Below are positions 15,912-25,760 of a DNA stretch of 53,233 nt, one piece after another. The notes under the pieces were generated by a model, which saw only the letters and a program-made list of their open reading frames with translations, was not told the DNA's origin and made no database searches. The stretch covers positions 1 to 53,233 of the forward strand of contig JAGCOF010000033.1 in the NCBI GenBank assembly GCA_017645585.1, given 5' to 3'. This stretch comes from Bacteroidales bacterium (GTDB taxonomy: Bacteria; Bacteroidota; Bacteroidia; Bacteroidales; P3). Within the stretch, counting starts at the first letter, position 1; each line of letters opens with the position of its first letter. The position numbers and the translations under genes were made by a program.

Positions 15912-16991
15912 ATGTTGCGCTTTATTGCTAAACGGTTATTGTATGGTCTCCTGGTGCTGCTGGGGGTGGTGACGCTGGTGTTCTTCCTGTTCAACATCCT
16001 GCCGGGCGACCCAGCCCGCATGATGCTGGGCCAACGCGCCGACGCCGAAAGCATCGCCATCATCAACCGCGACCTGGGGCGCGACAAGCCCGTCGGCATG
16101 CAATACCTCAACTACCTCAACGACCTCGTGCCCCTGTCGCTGCACAACAACAGCGACTCCTCCAGTTACTTCTTCCTTGCACCCGAGAAATATGCCCCCT
16201 ACACCACGCTGCTCAAGATGGGTTCCACCTCGCTTGTGGCCAAAGCGCCCTACCTGCGTCGCAGTTACCAGAGCCAGCGCAAGGTGAGCGAGATTATCGC
16301 CACCGCCTTCCCGCAGACGGCCCTGCTGGCCCTTGTGGCTATGCTGTTCGCACTCGCGGTGGGCATCACGCTCGGCGTGGTCTGCGCCCTGCACAAGGAC
16401 ACCTGGATCGACCGCACCACGCTGGTGCTCTCCACCCTCGGCATGTCGCTGCCTTCGTTCTTCGCCGCCATCCTCATCGCCTGGCTTTTCGCCTATGTGC
16501 TGGCCGATTGGACGGGCCTCAATATGTTTGGCAACCTCTACACCGTCGACGACTACGGCGAAGGGGAGTATATCGACCTCAAGAACCTTATCCTGCCGGC
16601 TCTCACGCTTGGCATACGCCCCTTGGCGACGCTGACGCAGCTCACCAAGAACTCGATGCTCGAGGCCCTTAGCCAGGATTATATACGCACCGCCCGCGCC
16701 AAGGGCCTCAGTCGCCGTCGGGTAGTGGTGCACCACGCGCTGCGCAACGCGCTGAATCCTGTGGTCACTTCGGCTACCGGTTGGCTGGCCGGCCTGCTGG
16801 CGGGCGCCGTCTTCGTCGAATATGTCTTCGATTGGAAGGGTATGGGCATCGTCATCGTCGACGGCCTGGAGAAGTACGACTTCCCCGTCGTGATGGGCAC
16901 CATCCTCTTCATCTGTCTGCTGCTGGTGCTCATCAACATCCTCACCGACATCCTTTACGGCCTCCTCGACCCCCGCGTGCGTGTGCAATGA
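15912..16991 (+). CDS. DppB/OppB-type ABC transporter permease
   Basis: A 359-residue inner-membrane permease of the peptide/nickel (DppB) class. The N-terminal segment MLRFIAKRLLYGLLVLLGVVT and the LPGDPAR motif are typical of the family. About six membrane segments follow (~5-30, 130-155, 165-190, 230-250, 290-310, 325-350). The ATPase-coupling EAA loop is EALSQDYIRTARAKGLSRR (~255-273). No ATPase, second permease or binding protein lies beside it, so partners must be encoded elsewhere. The periplasmic loop between segments 1 and 2 (~35-125) is long. It may be transcribed with tsaB and ends at a strong bidirectional hairpin. Confidence 0.88.
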   Translation: MLRFIAKRLLYGLLVLLGVVTLVFFLFNILPGDPARMMLGQRADAESIAIINRDLGRDKPVGMQYLNYLNDLVPLSLHNNSDSSSYFFLAPEKYAPYTTLLKMGSTSLVAKAPYLRRSYQSQRKVSEIIATAFPQTALLALVAMLFALAVGITLGVVCALHKDTWIDRTTLVLSTLGMSLPSFFAAILIAWLFAYVLADWTGLNMFGNLYTVDDYGEGEYIDLKNLILPALTLGIRPLATLTQLTKNSMLEALSQDYIRTARAKGLSRRRVVVHHALRNALNPVVTSATGWLAGLLAGAVFVEYVFDWKGMGIVIVDGLEKYDFPVVMGTILFICLLLVLINILTDILYGLLDPRVRVQ

Positions 16992-16992
16992 A

Positions 16993-17031
16993 AACGAGAG
17001 AGGGCCGCACGGCGTGCGGCCCTCTCTCGTT
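16993..17031. terminator. Bidirectional terminator between permease and MFS genes
   Basis: A perfect 18-bp stem (16993-17010 with 17014-17031) and a 3-nt loop, flanked by A-rich and T-containing ends. It lies directly after the permease stop codon and 17 bp from the MFS stop on the other strand, so it can serve both convergent genes. Confidence 0.88.
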
Positions 17032-17047
17032 AATTACCATACATCTA

Positions 17048-18673
17048 TCAGTCCTTGATGTTGGGCTGCTCGAGACCGTAGCCTTTCTTCTTGTCGACGG
17101 CCTTGAGGTAGACCGAGATAAGCAGAGCGGCGATGCCGAGGGCGGCCAGCATGACGAGGGCCCAGGTGTAGTTAAGTTCGTGGGCGGCAGTGCCTTCGGG
17201 GTTGGTGTTGTTGAGCACCATGCCGATGAGGGCGGGGAAGAGGCCGAGTCCGATGTTCTGAATCCAGAAGATGGCGGCGTAGGCCGAGCCGATAATCTTC
17301 TCGTCGACCAGCTTGGGTACCGAGGGCCACAGGGCGGCGGGAACCAGCGAGAACGAAGCGCCGAGGACGAGGATGGTCACATAGGCCACCACAGTGCCAC
17401 CGACGGCGCTACCCTTGAACATGGGCAGGATGAAGGCGAAGGTGAGGTGGCAGATGACCAGCAGGATGGAACCGAGCATAAGCATGGTGGCAGCCTTACC
17501 TTTGTGGTCGACATAGTTGCCGAGGATGGGGGTGATGGCCACAGCCAGCAGCGGGAACACGGCGAAGATAGTCTCGGCGGTGCCACGCATGTAGCCCATG
17601 TAGCAGTAGACAATCAGGGCGATGACAGCCAGGCCCATGAGGCCGAACTTCAGGCCTTTCTTCTTGGAGAAGTTGCTGGCGAAGGCGCAGACGGCGACGA
17701 CAAGCATGATGATGTACTGCACGATGGTCACTGAGCTGCTGGCCCAGAATGTGCCCTCCTGGGCGGGGTTGAGCGTCAGGTTGCACTGCAGCATGTTGAC
17801 GGCGTATTTCTGGAAGGGGAAGATGGCGCTGTAGTAGAGCACGCAGAGCAGAGCCACAAGCCAGAAGCCCAGGCTGGTGAAAATCTTGCCCAGGTCGCTG
17901 ATCTTGAAGGGGTCGTCTTTCTCCTCGGCTTCGCCGGTCTGGCTGTCAAGCTTTTTGTCCATGAAGAAGTAGGTGATGAACATGATGAGGGCGATGCAGA
18001 GCAGCACGACGCCGAACTTGACGGCATTGTCGACATGGATTTCGCCGCCCAGCTTGGCAAAGTAGGGGCTGAAAATCATGCAGGTGGCCACACCCAGACG
18101 GGCGAGGGCCATCTCGGAACCCATGGCAAGGGCGGTCTCGCGGCCTTTGAACCACTTGACGATACCGCGGCTCACGGTGATGCCGGCCATCTCGCAGCCG
18201 CAACCGAAAAACATGAAGCCCAGGGCGGCCAGCTTGGCCGAAGCCGGCATACCGGCGGCGAAGGGCAGGATGGCGCCGATGACGGGCAGCTCGCCGTTCC
18301 AATTGAGGTTGTCGGTGAACCAACGCTCCAAGCCGGTGCCGACGAAGTAGTCGCTGACGGCGTAGAACTTGATCAGACCGCCGAAGAGCATCACAGCGCC
18401 CGAAAGCACAGCTGTGAAGCGCACACCCATCTTGTCGAGGATGATGCCGGCAAAGATGAGGAAGAACACATAGACGTTGAGGAACACCTCGGCGCCCTGC
18501 ATGCGGCCGAACGAGGCGCTATCCCATCCGCGGGTGTCCTGCATCAGGTCTTTGATGGGCGACAGAATGTCCATGAATACATAGCTGCAGAACATGGCCA
18601 GAGCCAGCAGCAGCAGAGCAATCCAGCGCATGGCAGCGTTGTCTCTCAATGTTTTGATACCTGTTTGAGTCAT
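17048..18673 (-). CDS. MFS transporter
   Basis: A 541-residue major facilitator with about twelve membrane segments and a charged central loop (~225-245, EAEEKDDPFK). Recognisable MFS features are the loop ILDKMGVR after segment 2 and GNYVDHKGKAA in the second half. The sequence ALWPSVPKLVDEKIIGSAYA recalls the MFSD1-like branch, and the substrate may be small peptides or organic acids, but this is inference. It has a perfect Bacteroidetes promoter (18712-18742) and shares the bidirectional terminator downstream. It is divergent from the thioesterase gene. Confidence 0.85.
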   Translation of the reverse strand: MTQTGIKTLRDNAAMRWIALLLLALAMFCSYVFMDILSPIKDLMQDTRGWDSASFGRMQGAEVFLNVYVFFLIFAGIILDKMGVRFTAVLSGAVMLFGGLIKFYAVSDYFVGTGLERWFTDNLNWNGELPVIGAILPFAAGMPASAKLAALGFMFFGCGCEMAGITVSRGIVKWFKGRETALAMGSEMALARLGVATCMIFSPYFAKLGGEIHVDNAVKFGVVLLCIALIMFITYFFMDKKLDSQTGEAEEKDDPFKISDLGKIFTSLGFWLVALLCVLYYSAIFPFQKYAVNMLQCNLTLNPAQEGTFWASSSVTIVQYIIMLVVAVCAFASNFSKKKGLKFGLMGLAVIALIVYCYMGYMRGTAETIFAVFPLLAVAITPILGNYVDHKGKAATMLMLGSILLVICHLTFAFILPMFKGSAVGGTVVAYVTILVLGASFSLVPAALWPSVPKLVDEKIIGSAYAAIFWIQNIGLGLFPALIGMVLNNTNPEGTAAHELNYTWALVMLAALGIAALLISVYLKAVDKKKGYGLEQPNIKD

Positions 18674-18711
18674 ATAGTTTTATTTTATGTTAATATTTTC
18701 AAATGAATGTG

Positions 18712-18742
18712 CAAAGATACGAAGAAAAAACGACATGACAAA
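18712..18742 (-). promoter_or_regulatory. Perfect Bacteroidetes promoter for the MFS gene
   Basis: On the minus strand, TTTG (18739-18742), exactly 19 nt, then TATCTTTG (18712-18719) followed by CAC. Predicted start ~18704, leader ~30 nt to the ATG at 18673. The TCGGAC array of copy C begins 17 bp upstream of the -33 box. Confidence 0.85.
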
Positions 18743-18758
18743 ATAAAAAACGCACCTT

Positions 18759-18820
18759 GTCCGACCAAGGTCCGACTGATGTCCGAGTTTTGTCCGACTG
18801 ATGTCCGACTGTGGTCGGAG
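18759..18820 (-). repeat. Dispersed TCGGAC element, copy C (core array only)
   Basis: Read on the minus strand, a CTCCGACCACAGTCGGAC hairpin-like start is followed by TCGGAC at exact 11-bp steps (five hexamers). Neither the GTCGTGCACGAC ends nor the TTTGTCCGACAAA block is present. The array sits between the divergent MFS and thioesterase genes, just upstream of the MFS -33 box, where it could influence that promoter. Confidence 0.75.
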
Positions 18821-18881
18821 ATTTTGTGTTCCGGGGGCGGTGTCGGGATACTAAAAAAGGGGGGCCGTCGTTACCTTTTAC

Positions 18882-19271
18882 ATGGAATATATTTTTGAAA
18901 ACAGGGACCGTGTGCGCGACTATGAGTGCGACCTGCAGGGCATCGTCAACAATGCCAACTATCAACATTACATGGAGCACTCGCGCCATCTGTATATCAT
19001 CAGCCGAGGGGTGACCTTCAATGAATTGCACGAGCAGGGCATCGACGTGGTGGTGGCGCGCTTCGAGGCGGCCTACAAGGTGCCGCTGCGGCCCGATGAC
19101 GAGTACATCTGCCGCCTGCGGCCCGTGAAGGAGGGTATCCGCTATGTGTTCCACCAGGCCATCTTCCGCGCTTCGGACAACAAGCTCTGCTGCCAAGCCA
19201 AGGTCGACTGCGTGGCAACGAAAGAAGGCCGGCTGATGGCCGGCCTCCCTGAATTGGATGCGTTGCTGTAA
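18882..19271 (+). CDS. Acyl-CoA thioesterase, hotdog fold (YbgC/4HBT family)
   Basis: A 129-residue single hotdog domain of the YbgC/4-hydroxybenzoyl-CoA thioesterase type. The signature near the N-terminus, VRDYECDLQGIVNNANYQHYMEH-like, includes the active-site acidic residue followed by GIVNN and the Y..Y/EH helix. Such enzymes hydrolyse acyl-CoA or acyl-ACP thioesters; the substrate here is unknown. The gene ends exactly where the convergent tyrS gene ends (19271/19272), leaving no spacer. It lies downstream of copy C of the TCGGAC element. Confidence 0.88.
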   Translation: MEYIFENRDRVRDYECDLQGIVNNANYQHYMEHSRHLYIISRGVTFNELHEQGIDVVVARFEAAYKVPLRPDDEYICRLRPVKEGIRYVFHQAIFRASDNKLCCQAKVDCVATKEGRLMAGLPELDALL

Positions 19272-20549
19272 CTACTCGACGTTAAGGATGTAGTAGTTCT
19301 TCTTGCCTTTTTGAACGAGGATGCAGCCGCTGGCCAGGATGTCGGCGGGGGTGAGGGTGCAGCCTTCGGCCACTTTTTGCTTGTTGACACTGATGCTGTT
19401 CTGCTTCAGCTCGCGACGGATCTCGCCCTTGCTGGCGAACATGCCCACTTCGGCGGCCAGGTCGACCAGCGAAGCACCGGCCTCGATGGTAGCGCGGCTG
19501 ACGTTGTACTGCGGTACACCGTCGAAGACGCTGAGTAGGGTAGCGCGGTCGAGGCTGTTGAGCTGCTCGGTGGTGGCTTTGCCGAAGAGCAGTTCGCTGG
19601 CGGCGATGGCGGTGTCGTAGGCCTGCTGGCCGTGCACGCGGACGGTGATATCCTTGGCGAGGGCTTTTTGCAGGATGCGCTGCTCGGGGGCTTCGGCGTG
19701 TTGCTTCTCGAGGGCCTCAATCTCCTCGCGGCTGTAGAGGGTGAAGATGCGGATATACTTGGCGGTGTCGACATCGGAGCAGTTGAGCCAGAACTGATAG
19801 AACTTGTAGGGGCTGGTCTTCTCGGGGTCGAGCCACACGTTGCCGCCCTCGGTTTTGCCGAACTTGGTGCCGTCGGCTTTGGTGATGAGAGGGCAGGTGA
19901 GGGCGAAGGCTTCACCGCCTTCCATGCGGCGGATGAGCTCGGTGCCGGTGGTGATGTTGCCCCATTGGTCGCTGCCGCCCATCTGCAGCTTGCAGCCTTT
20001 GGTGCGGTAGAGGGTCAGGAAGTCGTAGCCCTGCAGCAGTTGGTAGCTGAATTCGGTGAACGAGATACCGGTCTCCATGCGCTTCTTGACGCTGTCCTTG
20101 GTCATCATGTAGTTGACGGTGATGTGCTTGCCTACGTCGCGGATGAAGTCGAGGAAGAGGTAGTCTTTCATCCAATCGTAGTTGTTGCATATCTCGGCGC
20201 CGTTGACAGGATTGTCGAAGTCGAGGAAGCGCTCAAGCTGATGCTTGATGCACTGTACGTTGTGCTGGATTTCTTCGACGGTGAGGAGCTTGCGTTCCTG
20301 GGCCTTGAAGGAGGGGTCGCCAATCATGCCGGTGGCGCCGCCCACGACGGCGAGGGGCTTGTGGCCTGCCATCTGGAGGTGCTTGAGGAGCATGATGCTG
20401 ACGAGGTGACCGATATGGAGCGAATCGGCGGTGGGATCGATGCCCACGTAGGCCGTCGTCATTTCTTTGTTGAGTTGTTCTTCGGTACCGGGCATGATGT
20501 CGTGGATCATGCCGCGCCATGTGAGTTCTTCAACGAGGTTGGTGTTCAT
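19272..20549 (-). CDS. tyrS: Tyrosyl-tRNA synthetase
   Basis: Charges tRNA-Tyr with tyrosine. The 425-residue class I synthetase has the HIGH motif in [10 protein letters not shown] (~38-47), the tyrosine-binding QLLQGYDFL segment, and GGSDQWGNI (~192-200). Its KMSKS loop is of the form KFGKT (~229-233). The C-terminal S4 RNA-binding domain runs from ~355 to 425. Length and motif order are standard for bacterial TyrRS. The ATG at 20549 matches the family start. It converges on the thioesterase gene with no gap. Confidence 0.96.
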   Translation of the reverse strand: MNTNLVEELTWRGMIHDIMPGTEEQLNKEMTTAYVGIDPTADSLHIGHLVSIMLLKHLQMAGHKPLAVVGGATGMIGDPSFKAQERKLLTVEEIQHNVQCIKHQLERFLDFDNPVNGAEICNNYDWMKDYLFLDFIRDVGKHITVNYMMTKDSVKKRMETGISFTEFSYQLLQGYDFLTLYRTKGCKLQMGGSDQWGNITTGTELIRRMEGGEAFALTCPLITKADGTKFGKTEGGNVWLDPEKTSPYKFYQFWLNCSDVDTAKYIRIFTLYSREEIEALEKQHAEAPEQRILQKALAKDITVRVHGQQAYDTAIAASELLFGKATTEQLNSLDRATLLSVFDGVPQYNVSRATIEAGASLVDLAAEVGMFASKGEIRRELKQNSISVNKQKVAEGCTLTPADILASGCILVQKGKKNYYILNVE

Positions 20550-20585
20550 TGTATATTATATAATGTATTATTCTTTTATTAAATA

Positions 20586-20619
20586 AAAAGAGGTACTGCC
20601 GGCGGGCGGTACCTCTTTT
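20586..20619 (-). terminator. Terminator after the 1060-residue T9SS protein gene
   Basis: AAAAGAGGTAC (20586-20596) pairs with GTACCTCTTTT (20609-20619) around a GC-rich loop. Read on the minus strand the hairpin is followed by a T-rich run. It lies 25 bp past the stop of the gene at 20644 and upstream of tyrS, isolating the two. Confidence 0.85.
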
Positions 20620-20643
20620 GTTGTTAGAGCTTCGCGCCCATGT

Positions 20644-23600
20644 TTAACGCACCAGCATCTTGGTGGCGGCGGTGTGGCCACCGATGATGACGTTGATGAG
20701 ATACATGCCCTTGCTGAGGCCATCGGTGCTGATGGTGTAGACCTGCTCGCCTTCGGCGGCGTAGCCGAGGTCGCGGTTGGTGACCATGCGGCCGTTGAGG
20801 TCATAGATGCGCAGGGTGGCGCGTCCGGCTTCGGCGGCGGTGAGGGCCAGGTGGGCTTCGCCGCTGACGGGGTTGGGATACACGCTGACGCTGTTCAGAC
20901 CCACGGTGCTGACACGCGGAATGTCAAGATAGTCCTCGGGGTCGCTAATTTCATTGACGGGGTCGGTAACCATCGTGGTGTCCATGAAGATACCGCGGCC
21001 GTAGGTGCCGAAGTAGATGGCGCCCGGCCATTTGGTCTTGGCGTAGACGAGGTTGTTGGGGTTGATACCGGTGTGGGTCAGGTGGTGACGCACGGGCAGC
21101 TCACGATACTGCTGCACGATGGAGGTCACGGGGATGCCCTTCAGGTTGCTGTATTGGCTCCAAGTTTGGCTCTGGTTGTTGTAGATGAAGACGCCGTCCG
21201 AGGTGCCCACCCAGATGTCGCCCGAGGTGCGCTCAATCATAGCGCTGTAGGCGGGGATGCCGTTGAGGTTGCCAATGCCGGTGCCTCTGATACCAATCTC
21301 CTGGATGGTGCAGTTGCCGTTGGTGTCGCTGGCGTTGTTGATGATGATCACATTCTCATAGTTGTCGTTATAGTCCTCGAAGGTGACAACGATGCGGTCG
21401 ACGCCCGGACGCGGGTCGGCAGTGATGGAGCTGATGGGGCGCTGGAACCAATCGCCACCGGCGCTGATTTGGGTCTGCTTCAGCAAACGGGAAGAGGAGG
21501 CAGTGGCATCAATCTGGCGGAAAATGTCGCGGTAGGCTTGGTGGAAGTTCGCATTCTCAAAGCCACGGATGCGGAAGAGCTGTGACTTGTGCTGAGCGGT
21601 CTGATAGGTGCTGACATAGGCGGTACGGCCGTCGGTGCTCAGGATAGCATCGCGCGGATAGAGGTCGTTATCCATCACGTCGCCGTGGACGCATTGGAAG
21701 ATGGAGCACCAATACATGCGTTTGTCGGCCTCAATGTCGGAGCCGGACACGCGGCTGAAGTCGTTAGGCATCCAAGTGTAGATGACGTCGTAGCTGGTGC
21801 CGGTGCCTGCAATGGCAAGGAGGCGCGATACGACGGGAGTCTTGACCAAGAAGGAGTCGGCTACGGTAGCATCATGACCATGCTCGGCTTTGAACTTGTT
21901 GAGGAAGCTCTGAGTGAAGGTGAACTCGAAGGGATATTCGGCGTTGCCACGGTGGACAAAGACGGCTTTTTCGCCAGCCTTCAGCTTATAGGGGTAGGCC
22001 GAGCTGTCCTGATTGACCCAGGCGGTGTCGCCGTTGCTGTAGAAGTAGTAGCCCAACTGGTCAATGGCCACCTTGATGCTGTCCTTGTAGTAGGTGTCGG
22101 TGTTGCTCTCCCAGAGCGAGATGCTGCCGACGTGGCCGGTGTAGTTGGTGGTGGCGCTGGTGAGGAAGGCGCTGCCATAGGTCCAGGTCTGGGTGTTCGT
22201 GTAGTCGAGGTAATCGGCAAAGGCACGGCCGATAGAGGAACCATTGCCAGAGACGAAGATGTTGCGACGCGACTGCGGGGTGATCTGGTAGAAGGCCGAG
22301 GCGGCCACTTTGTTGCCGCTGGCGGTCCAGAGGACGTTGCCGCTGTGGTTGAAGTTGCCCATCGTGCCATAGTCGTACCACGAGATGACGGGGTTGCCGC
22401 CGTCGTGTTCGGTGCGCGAGCCGATGAAGGGGCATCCGTTGAACGCGGCACCGCTGATGACCGAACCGTCGGGGCAGACAGCGATGTGGGCAATCTGCAC
22501 GTTGTTCAGACCCATGTTGATGTTGCTGAAGGAACGGAAGTCGTTGCTGGTGCTGTAGATGCCGCCGTCGGTGGCAATGTAGTAGGTGTGGTAGACAGAC
22601 TCAGTGGTGGTCTGATAGACCGGAGTGGTGCTATAGACGGGGAGTATCTGCTGGATGCCGGAGTGCACAAAGGAAGGATTGATGAAGACACCTCCCATAT
22701 AGTCGCCATGGTTGAGTTCATGCTCGCTGTAGGACGACTTGGTCCACTGATATTTGGCGCCATCGACGTAGCCCTGGCCAATCCAGATGTTGGTGCCGGC
22801 GATGATGATGCGTTTTTCGTTGGAGGGGTCGACGGTGATGGTGCCGCAAGTCTTGCCTGCGTTATAGCCGCCGATGATGGGACGGATGGTCTCGGTGGTG
22901 AGGGTCGTCCAAGCCTGGCCGTTGGTGGTGAGGTAGACGTTCTCCGACTCGCCGTCCTCGTTGATGACCATCACATAGAGGTATTGGTTGTTCGAGGGAG
23001 CCAAGGCCAGCTTGAGGCTGGTGTTGGGGGCGTTGAAGGCCGAGTTGGCGGCCGAAATGTCGTAGGCTGTGGGATTGGCAGCCGTGAGGTTGCTGATCTT
23101 GTAGAGCTTGGGACCGATGGAGAAATAGCCGAGGTTGAGGGTGCGCGAGAGCACAAGCTGGTCGACATTGCCCGTCTGCACCGGCACGGCGTTGGCGCTC
23201 CAGCCTGCTTCGGGGTTGGCGTCGGTGACGGTCCAACGGAAGACACCCGAGTTGGTGGCGGCGAAGAAGTAGAGAACGCCGTCACGATAGATGTAATCGA
23301 GGGCCCTGACTGCACCGAAGTTGGTGAGGTTGGAGGTGAAACTAATCAGCGAGAGGGTCTTCGTCGAGGGGGCGTAGCGGTAGATGCCGCGGCCCTTGGA
23401 AGACATTATGCCGGTATACATGCTGCCGAGGATATGGGCGTCATCGCCGGTACCCAGAATGAGGTCGCCGTTGGGCAACTGCACCATGGCGCTGATGGGC
23501 AGTGTGACCTCTTCGTTGTTGAGCTTGAGGGTGACCTTGTGCCACGAGGTGGTGTCGGCCACAATTTCCTCTATCGGAACTGTGCTGCCGAGGTCGGAGT

Positions 23601-23826
23601 AAAGATTGTTGAGCACGTCACTGTTGGTCGTGCGCAGGAAGAGACCGCCGGATGTGGCGCCTGCATAGAGCGTGGAGCGGCTTGCATCCTGATTGTCGAG
23701 GACAAGACTCGAGACCTGACCGCCGATGTTCGCCGGACCGATCTCGTAGAATTGGGCGTTCGCCACCCCTCCGTTCAAAGCCAAAACGCCTGCAAACAAG
23801 CCGAGAAGTACTTTGTAAATTTTCAT
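20644..23826 (-). CDS. Large T9SS cargo protein with beta-propeller-like repeats
   Basis: A 1060-residue secreted protein. Signal peptide ~1-24 (ending VANAQ). The long middle region is rich in Trp/Tyr/Asp/Gly strands such as TLYAGATSGGLF, GVLYFFAATNSGVF and GDIWVGTSDGVFIY. These resemble blades of VPS10/sortilin-like or two-component-regulator propellers. The C-terminal T9SS type A domain (~980-1060) starts VSVYPNPVSGEA and ends TKMLVR. No catalytic motif is recognised; a binding role on the cell surface is plausible but unproven. It is a single-gene unit with its own promoter element and terminator. Confidence 0.82.
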   Translation of the reverse strand: MKIYKVLLGLFAGVLALNGGVANAQFYEIGPANIGGQVSSLVLDNQDASRSTLYAGATSGGLFLRTTNSDVLNNLYSDLGSTVPIEEIVADTTSWHKVTLKLNNEEVTLPISAMVQLPNGDLILGTGDDAHILGSMYTGIMSSKGRGIYRYAPSTKTLSLISFTSNLTNFGAVRALDYIYRDGVLYFFAATNSGVFRWTVTDANPEAGWSANAVPVQTGNVDQLVLSRTLNLGYFSIGPKLYKISNLTAANPTAYDISAANSAFNAPNTSLKLALAPSNNQYLYVMVINEDGESENVYLTTNGQAWTTLTTETIRPIIGGYNAGKTCGTITVDPSNEKRIIIAGTNIWIGQGYVDGAKYQWTKSSYSEHELNHGDYMGGVFINPSFVHSGIQQILPVYSTTPVYQTTTESVYHTYYIATDGGIYSTSNDFRSFSNINMGLNNVQIAHIAVCPDGSVISGAAFNGCPFIGSRTEHDGGNPVISWYDYGTMGNFNHSGNVLWTASGNKVAASAFYQITPQSRRNIFVSGNGSSIGRAFADYLDYTNTQTWTYGSAFLTSATTNYTGHVGSISLWESNTDTYYKDSIKVAIDQLGYYFYSNGDTAWVNQDSSAYPYKLKAGEKAVFVHRGNAEYPFEFTFTQSFLNKFKAEHGHDATVADSFLVKTPVVSRLLAIAGTGTSYDVIYTWMPNDFSRVSGSDIEADKRMYWCSIFQCVHGDVMDNDLYPRDAILSTDGRTAYVSTYQTAQHKSQLFRIRGFENANFHQAYRDIFRQIDATASSSRLLKQTQISAGGDWFQRPISSITADPRPGVDRIVVTFEDYNDNYENVIIINNASDTNGNCTIQEIGIRGTGIGNLNGIPAYSAMIERTSGDIWVGTSDGVFIYNNQSQTWSQYSNLKGIPVTSIVQQYRELPVRHHLTHTGINPNNLVYAKTKWPGAIYFGTYGRGIFMDTTMVTDPVNEISDPEDYLDIPRVSTVGLNSVSVYPNPVSGEAHLALTAAEAGRATLRIYDLNGRMVTNRDLGYAAEGEQVYTISTDGLSKGMYLINVIIGGHTAATKMLVR

Positions 23827-23879
23827 AAATTATTATTAATTAGTTTGTTATTTCAAAAAGCGATTAATCATTTAATGCA

Positions 23880-23887
23880 CAAAGATA
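23880..23887 (-). promoter_or_regulatory. Bacteroidetes -7 element for the 1060-residue protein gene
   Basis: On the minus strand TATCTTTG followed by TGC. Leader about 45 nt to the ATG at 23826. No TTTG box at the expected 19-nt distance. Confidence 0.55.
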
Positions 23888-23946
23888 CAAAAAAATTGGA
23901 ATATATAAATAATTTTTCTTTAAAATTATATTTTTGTGGCCTGTAA

Positions 23947-24228
23947 TTATATTGAGTGATACGATGCTATTCCCGTTGGCCCACCTTCTATGGCGTTGTA
24001 TACGAGTAACAGGTCTCCAATACAGATAATAGGAATGAATGTCGCTTTGCCCTTGTGGCTTTTGTAAGTGAACGTCCCCTCGAATAAATCGGGATAGAGG
24101 AAGTCACAAACGCCGTTTCCTCCAGAATTTTTCCATTCATTTTTTTTCATGTGCATTGTCTGCAGTGCCTCGATTCCGATGGCGAGGGCTACAATAGCAA
24201 GCATTGTCAGTATCACTTTCTTCTTCAT
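23947..24228 (-). CDS. Small membrane-anchored or secreted protein, unknown
   Basis: A 93-residue protein of unknown family. It opens MKKKVILTMLAIVALAIGIEAL, a clear signal peptide or membrane anchor, followed by a short domain with FTYKSHKGKATFIPIICIGDLLLVYNA. Base composition is AT-richer than the main genes. It stands alone upstream of the promoter of the 1060-residue protein gene and downstream of copy D. It has no recognisable promoter box. It could be a diverged member of a larger secreted family or a recent acquisition. Confidence 0.55.
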   Translation of the reverse strand: MKKKVILTMLAIVALAIGIEALQTMHMKKNEWKNSGGNGVCDFLYPDLFEGTFTYKSHKGKATFIPIICIGDLLLVYNAIEGGPTGIASYHSI

Positions 24229-24313
24229 TGCCTATTTGTTTGTTTTCACTTCTTTAACGACTCCGTTCTTTTTTTATTGTTTAAAGGGGGAGTGAGGACG
24301 ATGTGAAAATGAA

Positions 24314-24607
24314 ATTTATGTCGTGCACGACATATTTGTACCAACCACGAGGGAAGACCGTGTTTTGTCCGACTGCGGTCGGACTTTGGTCGGACCACAG
24401 TCGGAGTTGAGTCGGACATGAGTCGGAGGGAGTGGGGTGATGTTCCGACGTTTTTGTTGTTTATTATGTGGTTGTTAGCATATTTGGTTGCCCTTGTGGC
24501 CTGTTTTTGACCGACAAACGGCAATTTCAGGAGCTTTTTGAGGCCGGACCGACCACCACCAAACGGCTGCTGAAAATCGATTTATGTCGTGCACGACCTA
24601 ATTTTTT
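24314..24607 (+). repeat. Dispersed TCGGAC element, copy D (full length)
   Basis: Left end ATTTATGTCGTGCACGACAT (24314) and right end GATTTATGTCGTGCACGACC (24579) are direct repeats, each with the perfect palindrome GTCGTGCACGAC. The array starts with GTCCGACTGCGGTCGGAC (24367-24384) and continues at 11-bp steps to ~24428. The distal block is CTGTTTTTGACCGACAAAC, then TTTCAGGAG and a GACCGACCACCA segment shared with copy E. No gene is seen between 24229 and 24718. The element precedes the moxR-bat operon by about 110 bp. Confidence 0.85.
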
Positions 24608-24718
24608 GTGGCGTTTTTGTCCGACCGATTATTGTATAAAAAAAGTTAAAAATACAATAAAGTATATAAAATGTAGTTACTGAAAGATAACAAAGAACGA
24701 TTTAACACAATTATAGTA

Positions 24719-25723
<1,005 letters not shown>

Positions 25724-25725
25724 TA

Positions 25726-25760
25726 GGTTTAAGGTTTAAAGTTTTAGGTTTAAGGTGGAC
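25726..25760 (+). repeat. 7-bp repeat across the moxR/DUF58 junction
   Basis: GGTTTAA, GGTTTAA, AGTTTTA, GGTTTAA, GGTGGAC. The GTG start codon of the DUF58 gene (25755) is inside the last unit. The unit is the same as in the truA/prmA junction at 2190. Confidence 0.8.

Noticed and set aside
21589-23946. 785-residue plus-strand open frame antisense to the 1060-residue T9SS protein gene
   Set aside because: Gly/Val/Ala-biased shadow frame, no signal peptide or domain; the minus-strand protein has signal peptide and T9SS tail.
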